Shown here one piece after another: positions 49,571 through 61,300 of a stretch of DNA of 64,000 nucleotides. Source of the stretch: Tupaia tana. Taxonomy: Eukaryota; Chordata; Mammalia; Scandentia; Tupaiidae. The notes below the pieces were generated by a model. That model was not told the origin of the DNA. It saw only the letters and a program-made list of their open reading frames with translations, and made no database searches. Made by a program: the position numbers and the translations under genes. The stretch spans positions 42,075,218 through 42,139,217 of the forward strand of contig JAKSZU010000012.1 in NCBI GenBank assembly GCA_026018925.1, read 5' to 3'. Position 1 is the first letter of the stretch; each line of letters begins with the position of its first letter.

Positions 49571-50081
49571 TCGGGTCAGAGGTGGCTGCTTTTGTCCTGA
49601 ATGACTACTCAAATGGCTCTCTATGGGCACAACCCTGTGGGTGGGGTCAGACTAGCCTCTTTAAGTCATTCTTGTTGGTGAGTAGGAGAGACATCGTCTC
49701 CCAGGATGTCCTGGCAGCAGCGGCCCAGGAGAAAACTGTGATGTGGGCTTCTGGAGGCCTTCTTGGGCCACGTTTCCTGTGGGCCAAATTTCCTGTAGTC
49801 CCTGCTCTCTGCCCGGTACACAGGAGGCCCTCCGGAGTGGAGGTAGGGATGAACATTATGTGTGGTAAGTGGGAGGCCTTGGAGGCAGGCTCTTGCAATG
49901 GGAGAGGCTTCCTGTCCTGGTGAACTTTACTTTCTCCAGGTATACAACATCCTAAGTCAACTGCAGGGCTGTTAGGAGGATTACAAATATAGCAGTACAC
50001 ATCATGCAACAACACAGGTGAATCTCAGAGATAAATGTAAACAGTAAATTGCAGAAACGACACAGTACAATAGTGTGTATA
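49571..50081. other. Intergenic, no gene seen
   Basis: Unique-looking sequence. An open frame at 49582-49923 (+) has no splice or start context and no similarity I recognise. Confidence 0.5.
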
Positions 50082-50162
50082 TATGTGAGTATATATATAT
50101 ATAATATTTTTATGTGTGTGTGTGTATATATATACACACACACATTATATACATATATATAC

Positions 50163-50206
<44 letters not shown>

Positions 50207-50213
50207 ATATAAA
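50082..50213. repeat. Compound (TA)/(TG) microsatellite
   Basis: Alternating TATATA, TGTGTG and CACACA blocks, including about 16 TG units at about 50170-50200. The mixed inverted TG/CA arms could form cruciform or Z-DNA. Confidence 0.88.
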
Positions 50214-50297
50214 GTACCAAAATAAGCAAAACCACATCATCTATTACTTGGCAATACATGCATATGTAATAAAACTTTATTAAGTCAAGGAAAGGAA

Positions 50298-50560
50298 GGG
50301 AACCAGCAGTTAGCGTAATGGCTATGTCGCTGGACTCCCACGTAGTCGACCGCGGTTTGCGTCCCGGACCCGGTGGCTTAAAACTCACGCCAGGCGCGTG
50401 TGCATGCATGCCCAAGATCCCGAGAGGAGAATGGAGGAGAAGAGACTGCGGCGTGGCCATCCCTCCCGGGGGGTGATTTCTCGCTTTCTGTCTCTATGTC
50501 TCTCTCTGTCTGTCTGGCGAGGGCACGTGCCCTATAGCAAAAACCTCTCAAAAAAAAAAA
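50298..50560 (+). repeat. Young SINE, near consensus, with duplication
   Basis: The duplication AAGTCAAGGAAAGGAA at 50282-50297 recurs with one mismatch at 50561-50576. Head TTAGCGTAATGGCTATGTCG, ACGTAGTCGACCGCGG and tail CCCTATAGCAAAAACCTCTC are intact, making this one of the best copies for defining the family. Confidence 0.93.
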
Positions 50561-50838
50561 AAGTCAAGGTAAGGAAAAGCACAAAATCCAAGATGGTCTC
50601 TCTGGGGTGACTGGAGGATGTAATAGGGAAGGGGCTTCCTGTATTTGCAGATACTGGTAATATCTTGGCTCTCAGAGTTGGTGGGAGGGTCCTGGGTGTT
50701 CAATTTATAACTCAGTTCTAACTTATAAGATGCCACACATCCTTTTGTATGTATCAAATATTACATATAAAAGTTCATTTGAAATATCTAATCACTAAAA
50801 GAAAACAAATCTCTAAAATGGCTTGAAAAATAAAAAAA

Positions 50839-51135
50839 GGAACCAGCAGGTGGTGTGGTGGTTAAGGTGTTGGACTCCCACATGGCCAACAGTAGTTTGA
50901 GTCTCAAACCTGGTGGCTTGATTTCTCACTTTCCTTCTCTCTCTCTCTCTATATGTGCCCTATAGTAAACTTTATAAAATAATAAGTAAAGGACCAGCAG
51001 GTGGAATGGTGGTTAAGGGCACTGGATTCCCACTCGACTGTGATTCGAATCTCCAACCAGTCAGCTTGCTTTCTTACTTTCTCTCTCTCTCTCTCTCTGG
51101 TCAAACTAAAAATAAATAAATGAATAAAGTTAAAT
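50839..51135 (+). repeat. Two short-type + strand SINEs
   Basis: Copies at 50839-50990 and 50992-51135. Both have GGTGGTTAAGG heads and CTTGATTTCTCACTTTCC or CTTGCTTTCTTACTTTC cores. The second ends with GGTCAAACTAAAAATAAATA. Confidence 0.8.
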
Positions 51136-51284
51136 AGTTCTTTAAAAAAATAAAAATAACTTAAAAGCTTAATGAAAAATAAAGACAATCCTTTCTAGAT
51201 GATGAAACTAAGTGGAGAGGACTCACACCAGTGTTCTACCCAGGACTATGGGCAGACTCTCTCCCTGTACTTACTGTCTTCTAT

Positions 51285-52340
51285 TGTTTCTTTTTATTGA
51301 GGTTTAATTGGTATATGATAAATTGCATATATTTAAAATGTACTACATGATTTTTTTTTTTTTGGAGGGTGTTTGCCCCAGTGAAAGAGAGAGAGAGAGA
51401 ATGAGAATGAGAGAATTCCTTAAGGGGATGCAACCACGCCACAATCCCCCTTCCTCTATTTCTCCCTCCTGTTAGGATTGTGGGCATGCATGCATATGCC
51501 TGGCATCTTTCCGAAGCCACCGGGGCTGGGATTTGAGCCAATGCACAGCACTTAACCACCACGCCATGGGGCCAGCTCCTGTGTAATGACTTCTGACATA
51601 CGTATACATGTGTGAAACCATCACAATTAATATAAACATTGTCATTTCCCAAAGTTCCGCCAAAGCCCCAGTAATACAATCCTCCTGCTCCTACTTGCCT
51701 CCCTATTGCCAAGGAACCACTAATCTGCTTTCTGTCAGTATAGACTAGTTGGCACTGCCTAGAATTTATGTCAATAGAATCATACATGTTCCTGTTCTTG
51801 GTCTGGCTTTCACTATACCTTTGAGATTCATCCATATGGTTGCATGTATCAATTGTTCATTCTTTTATTGTCAAATAGTACTCTAATATATGGATATACT
51901 ATAGTTTGTTTAAGCTCTTCACCTGTTGATGGATATTAGGCCTGCTTCCAATACAAATAAAGATTCCATGACCATTCCATGTACATGTCTTTGTTAGATA
52001 GATACTTTTATTTCTCTTGGGTAAATACTTTGGAGTGGAGGGACCAGCAGTTAGTGTAATGGCTGTCGCTGGACTCCCACGTAGTTGACCGCGGTTCGCG
52101 TCCCGAACCCGGTGGCTTAAACTCACGCCGGGCACGTGTGTGTGCGTGCCCAAGATCCCGGGAGGAGAGTGGAGGAGAAGGGATTGCGGTGTGGCCATCC
52201 CCCCTGGGGGGTGATTTCCTGCTTTCTGTCTCTCTGTCTCTGTCTGTCTGGCGAGCGCACACACCCTATAGCGAAAACCTCTCCAAAAAAAAAAAAATAC
52301 TTTGGAGTGGAAAGGCTGAATTATACAGTATATGTTGTTT
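51285..52340 (+). mobile_element. L1M-type LINE 3' end with SINE insertions
   Basis: Blocks TTTATTGAGGTTTAATTGGT, GTGTGAAACCATCACAATTA, CCACTAATCTGCTTTCTGTC, GAGATTCATCCATATGGTTG, CACCTGTTGATGGATATTAG and TTTCTCTTGGGTAAATACTT follow an L1M 3' UTR. It is interrupted by a minus SINE (51350-51582) and a + SINE (52040-52295). The second is flanked by AATACTTTGGAGTGGA at 52024-52039 and 52296-52311. No coding part of L1 remains. Confidence 0.85.
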
Positions 52341-52354
52341 AAGAAAACATTGGG

Positions 52355-52830
52355 TTGGCCCCTGAGTCTAGTAGTTAAAGTAGCTAGATCCTGCATGACT
52401 GAACATGGTTCAAATCCTGCCTCTGGCAGCTTGAAACATATGTACAGGGACAGCAGTTAGCGTAATGGCTATGTCATTGAACTCCTATGTAGCCGACTGC
52501 GCTTTGAGCCCTGGACCCAGTGGCTTAAACTCACACCGGGTGCGTGTGTGTGCATGCCCAAGATCCCAAGAGGAGAATGGAGGAGAAGGGACTGCGGTGC
52601 GGCCATCCCCCCTGGGGGGTGATTTCTCACTTTCTGTCTGTCTCTGGTGAGTGCATGTGCCCTATAGCAAAAACCTCTAAAAAAAAAGAAACATATGTAC
52701 ATGCACACAGTGCATGTGCCCCAAATCCCAACAGGATGGAGAAATGGGAAGAGACTGAGGCAGGACTACAGGAGGGGTGCTTTCTCTTATCTGTCTTTCT
52801 CTGAGCAAGCACACACACACTCTGACAAAA
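52355..52830 (+). repeat. SINE interrupted by a young SINE
   Basis: The older + strand copy (GGTTGGCCCCTGAGTCTAG head; CACACACACTCTGACAAAA end) contains a near-consensus copy at 52447-52687. The inner copy is flanked by exact GAAACATATGTACA at 52433-52446 and 52688-52701. Confidence 0.9.
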
Positions 52831-53151
52831 AAAATCAAGGGCACGTGTGTCTGAAATCTGTGAGTAGTTCTGGCCCTTGCAGCTTAGGTGATAACCGTGC
52901 CCTCTGATTTCATGGGATCAGCCTCGTACACTGTATTCCTGCGGCGAAGAAACTGAAATGTGGAAAGATAAAATGACTTCTCTAGTGGATGGGTAGCTGA
53001 GGCTGGCCCAGGTATACAGGACTCTACCTGCCTCAAGACTAGGAAAAGCTTGCTTAATGGTTCTCAGGAGAGTGGCTCAATGGTCCTCAGCAGAGTGGCA
53101 TGGCTTAGATTCTAATCCTCTTCTGTCCAAGGGAGTCTTGTAAAAATGTAT
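52831..53151. other. Intergenic, no gene seen
   Basis: Unique-looking, with a possible MIR remnant (GGCGAAGAAACTGAAATGTG at about 52941). No exon is evident. Confidence 0.5.
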
Positions 53152-53545
53152 TAGGGCCAGCAGATGACTTAGCGGTTATATCATTGGACTCCCACACGGC
53201 CGACCCTGGTTTAAGTCCCAGACTCAGTGGCTTGAAAATCATGCTGGGTGGGCTGAGAATGGAGAAGGGATTGTGACATGGAGGGTGATTTCTCACTTTC
53301 CTTCTCACTGTCTCTGTCTCTCTTTCTGATAAGCACATGCACCCTGACACCTGCCAGCCCCTATTTATTTTTATTTTAAAAAATCTGTGGGCCAGCAGGT
53401 GGCATGATGGTTTGGGGTGCTGGACTCCCACATGGCCAACCACAGTTCAAGTCCCGGACCTGGTAGCTTACTTTCTCACTTTTCCTCTCTCTCTCACTCT
53501 GTCCCTCTCTGGTCAAATTAAAATAAAATTAAATTAAATAATCGT
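53152..53545 (+). repeat. Two + strand SINEs
   Basis: 53152-53360 is long-type, partly deleted. 53392-53545 is short-type, ending GGTCAAATTAAAATAAAATT. Confidence 0.78.
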
Positions 53546-53554
53546 TTAAAGAAA

Positions 53555-53978
53555 AAACTTGCCATAGGGCACATGCACTCACCAGAAAAAGGCAGTCAGA
53601 AAGAGAAAGGGAGAGGGACCAGCAGTTAGCATAATGGCTATGTCGCTGGACTCCCACGTAGTCGACCGTGGTTCGAGTCCTGTACCCGGTGGCTTAAACT
53701 CACGCCGGGCGCGTGCGTGCCCAAGATCCCGAGAGGAGAATGGAGGAGAAGGGACTGCGGCGTGGCCATCCCCCCTGGGGCGTGATTTCTCGCTTTCTAT
53801 CTCTCTGTCTGTCGAGCGCACGTGCCCTATAGCAAAAAAAAGAAAAAAACCTCTCCAAAAAAAAAAAAAAAAAAAAAAGAAAGAGAAAGGGAGAAAGCAA
53901 GCCACCAAGTCTGGGACCTGAACTATGGTTGGCCATATGGGAGTCCAGTGCCTTAACCACCACACCACCTGCTGGCCC
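53555..53978 (-). repeat. SINE interrupted by an opposite-strand young SINE
   Basis: The outer minus copy (CTTGCCATAGGGCACATGCA ... CCACCTGCTGGCCC) contains a + strand copy at about 53615-53877. The inner copy is flanked by exact AGAAAGAGAAAGGGAGA at 53598-53614 and 53878-53894. Confidence 0.93.
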
Positions 53979-53999
53979 ATTTAATTGTTAGAGGACGTG

Positions 54000-55340
54000 T
54001 ATACTCACTACAGAGGCAGAAAGAGAGAAGAGACGGAGAAAGTCTCTCTCAATAGGGTGTGGTCACGATATGCAAACATGCATATATAATATATAGTTCT
54101 GCCAAAATGAGAATATGTAACATATTTTTCTCTGCTCATTTAAAAAGTTTCTTTTTAATTGCAGAGGGCACTTGTGCTCACCAGAGATAGAGACAAAAAA
54201 AGTATTCCCCATGGGGCGTGGTCATGCCACAATCCCATCTCCTCTATCTCTTCCTCCTCTTGGGTGTTTGGGCATGTACACATACATGCCAAGTATATTT
54301 TTCAGGTTGCCAGGGCTGAGATTCAAATCACAGTCAGCCATGTGGGATCTGACTACACGAGAGTCCAGTGATGTAACCATTAAGCCAACTGATAGTCCCT
54401 TTTTTTTGAGAGATTTTTTTGCTTATAGGGCAAGTGCGCTTGCCGGAGGGAGACAGAAACAGAATATGAGAAATTACCCACAAGGGAGGATGGCCACATG
54501 CAAACCCTTTTACTTCATTCTCCCCTCGGAATCTCAGGCACAGGCCCACTCGCTAGGCAAGGGGTTCAAGCCTCTGGGTCCAGGACTTCAAATGCAGTTG
54601 ACTATGTGGGAGTCCAGCGACGTAACTATTATGCCATCTGCTGGTCCCTGTTGGTCTTTTTTTTGTGGAGAGGTTTTTGCTATAGGGCACGTGCACTCGC
54701 CAGACAGACAGACAGACAGAGACAGAAAGTGAGAAATCACCCCCCCTGGGGGATGGCCACGCCGCAATCCCTTCTCCTCCATGCTCCTCTCGGGATCTTG
54801 GGCACGCACATGCGCCCAGCATGAGTTTTAAGCCACCGGGTCCAGGATGCGAACCGCAGTCGACTACATGGGAGTCCAGTGACATAGCCATTATGCTAAC
54901 TGCTGGTCCCCCTGTTGGTCCCTTTTTAAGATTTTGTTCTAGAGACCAGGAGTTGGTGTAATAGGTACGTCACTAGACTCCCATATAGTTGACCATGGTT
55001 CGAGTCCTGGACCCAGTAGCTTAAACTCACACCAGGCACGTGTGCATGCCCAAGAACCTGAGAAGAGAATGGAGAAGGGACTTAAGGAAGTGTGGCCATC
55101 CCCCCGGGGGGTGATTTCTCGCTTTCTGTCTCTCTGTCTCTCTCTGTCTTTCCAGTGAGTGCAAAAACCTCTCCAAAAAAAAAAATTTTGCTCTAGGGGC
55201 CGCAGGTGGCATGGTGGTTGGGGCACTGGGCTCCCACATGGCTGACTGCGGTTCTGGTTGCAGATCTGGTGGCTTGCTTTATTTCCCCTCTCTCTTTCTC
55301 TGGTCAATATAAAATATTAATGATAAAATAGTTCTTTAAA
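54000..55340. repeat. SINE array
   Basis: Copies: 54150-54398 (-), 54400-54650 (-), 54655-54912 (-, near consensus with CAGA repeats), 54941-55190 (+) and 55195-55340 (+, short type). 54000-54150 is a diverged fragment. Confidence 0.75.
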
Positions 55341-56340
55341 AAAAGGTTTATTTCTATATAAGATATACTGGCTCTTTATCAGTAAGGTATAACTTTTCCT
55401 AATCTATCAGTCTTTAGACTTTTATCATTGTTTTGGTAATCAATGATTTTTTTTATGCTTTGTTTCCTATCTTCATACTCTCTCAAGCCCTTGATACCCG
55501 TATTTTAGAATATTCTAAATGTTTCCTTGTTCAGATTGAAGACGATACCATTCACTAGCTAAAGCATCTTTTCCTTATCAAACTGAAATATCAATTTTGG
55601 GGCCACCCAGATGGCATGGTAGTTAGGGTAGCTGGGTCCCACATGGCCCACTGTGTGGTTTCAACCTTGAACACAACTGACCAGAGTGGGCCTGCCTTGC
55701 ACCAAATCCCAAGGGAATGGAAGGGACCTGCAGTAGTCATTCTTCTCTGGGGGCTTCTCTCTTTCTCTCTCTGTCGAGCACAGCAAAAAATTTTTAAAAA
55801 TTATTTATTTTATTGTATTTATTCATTTTTTTCTTAATTTGACCAGAGTGAGACACAGAAAGTAAAAAAGCAAGCCACCAGGTCCGGACCGAACCATGGT
55901 TGGCTTTGTGGGAGTGTCCAGCGCCTTAGCCACCACGCCACCTGCTGGTTCCTCCTACAGCAACATTTTAAAAAGAAAAGAAATATCACCTTCCTGGTGT
56001 TTCTACTTGTATGTAGAAAATCTACATGCACACTCCATTCTGTTGATCTAACTGTATCAAATATACTACGCTTACCACCTAGAAGGCCAAAATCTTCAGT
56101 GTAGTTTACAAATTTTCGCAGTATTTTCATAAATATTACATGACTTTAAGGAAATTTAGTCAAATTCCCCTCAACTCCGTTGGAATTCTAATGGAAATGC
56201 ACTTGTAAATGAACTTTAGAATTGACAACTTTATGTAGTCTCTCACCTAAAATTATATGTCGCGCCACTGTTTTAATCTTCAATAAGACTATTTTACTGC
56301 TTTTTTAGGTCACTTTTAATTTGTTTCAGAAACAGGAAGT
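55341..56340. repeat. AT-rich intergenic, LINE-like, with two SINEs
   Basis: 55341-55590 resembles an old L1 (CTTTATCAGTAAGGTATAAC). A diverged + SINE lies at 55600-55790 and a short minus copy at 55795-55955. 55956-56340 is unique and leads into the SF1 promoter. No gene is seen. Confidence 0.55.
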
Positions 56341-57181
56341 CCTTTTTACCTGCAGCTGCGCCAACGGATTCAGCTCAGTAGCGCGCGTCGGCCCCTCCCC
56401 CACGGCTCCGGGTTACTATGGGAACGAGGTTGACGTCATTTAGGGCTTCCGTGGCTGACCCGAGAGGTCGCTCGAAAAGGGACAGCGGGCCCAGAGGCCG
56501 CCATTCCCCGTAAACACATGCGCAATACCTGCTCCACCCATACCGTGCCTTAAATTTCACCCCAGCCGGGGCTTTTCGGACGCGACTTCTCCCTTAATCC
56601 CGGTGAAACAGGTCCCTGGTGGGTGGGGAGTGGAAAGACGCAAACAAGCGACAGCCAATCCCACGACACTACAACGCAACCAAAATTGACTGACTCCATC
56701 AACCTTAACCAATGAGAGGGCTCCTTGCGCCCACGTCATAGTCTGCCCCACCCCTTCCCTTCCTTTCTCGACTCTGAGCTCAGTTCGCGCACTAACAAAT
56801 GAAATGCGCGGTGCGACACCTCCCAGCCCACCGGACTCCGCCGCCATTTCCTCGCCCGGCCTAACGGTTCGGCCAATCCCAGTGCGCATCGAGAAGGACT
56901 AAGGCTCCGCCAATAGGAGGCCGCCGATTCCGCCTCCTCCAAGTGGCCCAGCCCAATCCGGGCCTCTGCCCCGTCGCCCCCGGTCCGCCCCCGCAGCGCC
57001 CTCTCTCCTCCCTCTTTGTGCGTATCGCGCCGCCACCGCCGCCGCCCGCCGCGTGAGAGGACGGGCTCCGCGCGCTCCGCGGCAGCGCAGTCGGGCCCCC
57101 TCCCCCCAGAAGGTTCGCGAAGGAGAAGCCGCCGCCGCCGCCGAGTGAAAGGAGCAGCCGGCGCCAGTCCCCGGGGGCGCC
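56341..57181 (+). promoter_or_regulatory. SF1: SF1 CpG-rich promoter and 5' UTR
   Basis: A GC-rich, SINE-free region. It contains a palindromic CRE, TGACGTCA, at 56431-56438 and five CCAAT boxes (56655, 56709, 56873, 56910, 56953), all reading CCAAT on the + strand. Two TGCGCA-type sites (56508 and 56884) suggest NRF1. There is no TATA box. The 5' UTR contains CCG-repeat runs near 57030-57145. The transcription start is not determined. Confidence 0.8.
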
Positions 57182-58328
57182 ATGGCGACCGGAGCGAACG
57201 CCACGCCGCTGGGTAAGCTGGGCCCCCCCGGCCTTCCTCCGCTTCCTGGGCCCAAAGGGGGCTTCGAGCCGGGGCCTTCGTCTGCGCCTGGGCCTGGGGC
57301 GGGGCTGCTGGCGCCCGGGCCGCCGCCGCCCCCTCCTGTAGGCTCGATGGGGGCCCTGACTGCGGCCTTCCCCTTCGCGGCGCTACCGCCGCCGCCGCCG
57401 CCGCCGCCCCCCCCCGCCTCCCCAGCAGCCGCCGCCGCCGCCTCCGCCGCCGTCCCCGGGCGCCTCGTACCCGCCGTCGCAGCCGCCCCCTCCGCCGCTC
57501 TACCAGCGCGTGTCGCCGCCGCAGCCGCCGCCGCCACCCCAGCCGCCGCGTCAGGACCAGCAGCCGGGCCCGGCCGGCGGCGGAGGAGGTGAGTCGGGCC
57601 GAGAGAGCGCGAGAGGCGTCGCGCGTACGGGCCCGGCAGGCTGAGGGGCGCGCGGCTGCGGCGACGGCGGCTGCACGCGGCAGGGGCGCGCGCGCGCGCA
57701 CGGGGAGGCCCGGGCGGAGGCGCCCCGGGGCGCGCGCGGCCTGGTTCTCAGGGTCACGAGTGCGCACGCGCGCCGGAGAGGGGGAAAGGGCGGGAGATGG
57801 TGTGCTGTGCGCAGACGCAGCGTGGCAGCTGGGCTTAGCGGCGGAACTCGGAAAACTGGGGGCCTCCTGTTGCTCTCCAGCCAGCTGGTTTGGGGGAGAG
57901 GGGTGGAGGGTGTGAAACGGTCAGTTGATGACGTGGAATGGTTCGCTTATTTACTCCGCTTCTGTAGTGGGGCAGATTTTTCACCCCGGAGAAGGAGGTT
58001 GCAGGTGGCTGTTGGGGTCACATCTTTTTGGTTGTTTTCCTATTTTCCCCTGGTTTACTTTAGAGAGTTCTTAGTCCCACCCGTTTTCCCAACTATCCTT
58101 TTAAAAAAGGGTTTTCTTCCGGATATATGCCCCTTAGTAAGTAGAGTAACTGATAAATATAGGTAGTTCTGCCTGTGAATGGAGGGAAGAGGATATGGCT
58201 ACTATCGGATAGCTTGTTCATTGTTGAAGTTTTGGTATGTTCTGAGAATTCAGTCCCTAATTGTCCAACTGGCCAGGAAAATTGAATGTTGATCCTAGCT
58301 AAACTTACCAAGGAAAAGATGATCTTGT

Positions 58329-58364
<36 letters not shown>

Positions 58365-61300
58365 ATAGTAATGTGTTAACAGCAGGTTTAGTTATGTTCT
58401 GGCCTCTTAAAGTGACACGTGAGGAGGATGGAGTCAAGAGAAGCCAGCCCATGTTTACTCACTGGTTTACATAGACCTGTCTGTAATTCTGCAATCTATT
58501 CTTGTCTTCCCCATGACTTTCAAGGAGTTCATGGATAATGTACTATAACTTTTCTGAATATTATTATACTCTGAAACTTTATGCTGTATGAGTTGTTACC
58601 TTGTTTACATACTTTATGGTGTCCTTAGACAAAAATTGCAAATGTCAAATCCTAACTTTGCTGTCCCAGGTCCGGGTACCCTGTAGTGATGATGTGTTGT
58701 AATAAATCTTGATCTTTGAGGTTTGTCTTCCATTGTTTGCTATTTAAATTTTAGGTCGTGCCCCCAATTTCATAGTCTACTGAAATAACCATGCTGTCTT
58801 TTAAGTATCCGGAACTGCCTGTGGGTAGTTGCTCCACTGGTTTATATTTGCACCTGATGGACTTTGTCTGTCTTTAGACTTCCCAAGTAAGAAGCGGAAG
58901 AGGAGCCGTTGGAATCAAGACACAATGGAACAAAAGACAGTGATTCCAGGAATGCCTACAGTTATCCCCCCTGGACTTACTCGGGAACAAGAAAGAGCTT
59001 ACATAGGTAAATACACGTTCTGTATCCAAATAACACTTTCGTATTGTTGCTTTACTCTTAGTGATACTTCTTTCTGTTGAAAAGTTTGAGATTTTAGTTT
59101 TCTTTTGAGAACAGTTATGACTTTTGGCATAACCCATTTTTGCTCAGTGAGTCCTGCATTCGCAGCTCCTTGTTTTGGTCTGTTCCATAATAGTGGTGTT
59201 CTCCATGAGTGTCAGAAGGGTAGGGGGCCCCACTTAGGAGTGAGAGTAGTCCCCAGTCCAGCAGCCCCCTCTTTTCAGCTGCTGTTCCCCTGCCAGTTGA
59301 TGAGGTGAGTGTCGTCTGCCTGTTTTGGACAGGCCCCAGTGGAGAACACTGCAGGTATTGTAAATTGAGTACCTTTTTCACAGCATGGCCTTTCACCATA
59401 ATTTCATATTCCTCCTTTCCCTTAAAATTGGTTTTTTACTTTTTATAGGTACTTTCTGAAAGGAAAAAAACTCATTTTTAACAAAAAGTGGTTCTGAAAG
59501 TGTGTTTAACAGTTCACTCCTTTTTATCATTTTGTCGAATTTAACCTTCAGCATGTTTTCTGGTTGGTCTCTGGAGAGCTGTCTTAAAATGAAGGCTCTT
59601 GTATTTACTACTAAAGAACTCTGCTGGGAAAGGGGTACTGCTGGGAATATGGAAGGAGGTAGTATGATAAAAGATCTTTGAGAAATTTCAAGAATTAAGA
59701 CTGTCCACAGTGGAATTGAAATTAACCTCGAAATTACTTTTTTTAATGCAAGGTTTATCTTTATATACTTGTATAGCTGTCTCAAAAAAGTTCACTTGAT
59801 AAACGTTTCCTACTAACCAAATAAATACCCCTTTGGAGGAAATTAGGGCAAAGAACTCCAAGGCCTATGAGGCTGTGGCCTTCACAAGCAAAAGGCTTCA
59901 AGGCTGGCATGTTATTATACTTGAGGATCTTAATTTCCTGTTTTTTTAGATTGATGGGAATTTTGAAGTGTTGGAATTTTCTATCCTTTTCACAGTACTA
60001 CTAATATTTCTTTTTCCTCACTGTTTCTGTCTCCTCCCACTCCCTTAATAGACCAATCTGAGGGTCTTTACAATCTTGTGAAAAATCCCTAGTGGAATGA
60101 GATCCCATGAACACAAGCAGATCTTAAAAATGGGAAAAACATAACGCCATTTATCGTTTTGTGGACGGCTGGTTAATGCACTGAGTCCCAAGGGCTGTTT
60201 ATAGCTGTAGCCAAAGTATGTAGGCTCAAAGCACAGTCTGGTGTAGGTCTTTGCTCCTTGAAAGATAGTGACCCTTTTGATTCAGTCTTTACCAGCTGTT
60301 TACTCAAATCAGACCCCACAGTCCAGTTAGGAGGTCTGCCTACTCCCATGAAGATGACTTTCACCTGAGGTGTTTGTGCTTAATATTCAACTGCATAATC
60401 AGAGCTTTTTCTGGCATAAAGGAGCTTGGGGAACCATGTGTCTTACTCGTTTTCTGTCTCCCACAGTACATAATACCTTGTCCAGAATACCCCCCATCTT
60501 TTGATATTAATTGCTTTTATTTCTTCAAGGTTTCAGTGTTGGGGGTATGGTGTAGCTCTGGGTGATTTTTTTTTTTTTTTTTTAATTATGGGGTGTTTTG
60601 GGTCACACATGCATTAATCCTATCTTGGAGTCAACTCAGCTTTAACCCAAGTAGTAAGACTTAACCTTAAGAGGTGTGTTCAGAAATCTCAGATGCCACA
60701 AAGGTAAGAAACAGGTGGTTATTCAGCGCACTGAAGAATGCCTATGTGACTCGGTAGTTTCCATTATTGGAAAAAATCAGTCACGTAACATTTACCTCAA
60801 GTCACTGACAACTTTTGTGGAACCCTGACATCTCTTTTTCATGTGTAGCCTTGTTATGCCTGTGAGCCACATTATGTTCTCTTTGACCCACATTTTTTTA
60901 TCCTCTGCACACCTATTCCACACATTCATAGCAACTCTGAAATAGATTCCCTGTGGTTACTGATTTACTAAGATGGACGGTTTGTCATTTAACATTTTGA
61001 ACAAATGCTGCAGGTATTGGGAGATCCTTACTAGTATGGGTCAGGTTGTATAGAAAATTTATATATAAGGTGTTCAATTGACTATTAAATATTTTGTTTA
61101 AGGAATTTTAAGCTTGGTACTAATGAAAATGATCTTTGTTTATCTGGTATTTTTCCTTGTCCCATGTTAATTGGGTTTCATTTTGGGCTGTGTTTAACAT
61201 TTTAAAAAGAAAAATAAACTCAAGTCTTGCCCGCAACTAATTTGGTGAGAACTAGGTATTGGTGACACGGTTTTGGTTCTGGGTGCCAATTGTAAGAACG

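Noticed and set aside
50298-50372. tRNA gene candidate from the tRNA-like head and intact B-box of a SINE
   Set aside because: The head recurs dozens of times with a SINE body and A tail, and no complete cloverleaf with acceptor stem is visible.
46121-56340. A possible additional gene between MAP4K2 and SF1
   Set aside because: I found no splice-flanked conserved frame on either strand. The sequence is SINE, L1, MER2-like or unique, and I recall no gene between these two in human.
56736-57767. A 343-codon open frame on the minus strand over the SF1 promoter and first exon
   Set aside because: It is an effect of GC-rich, stop-poor sequence (arginine/alanine/proline repeats) antisense to SF1, with no domain or splice evidence.
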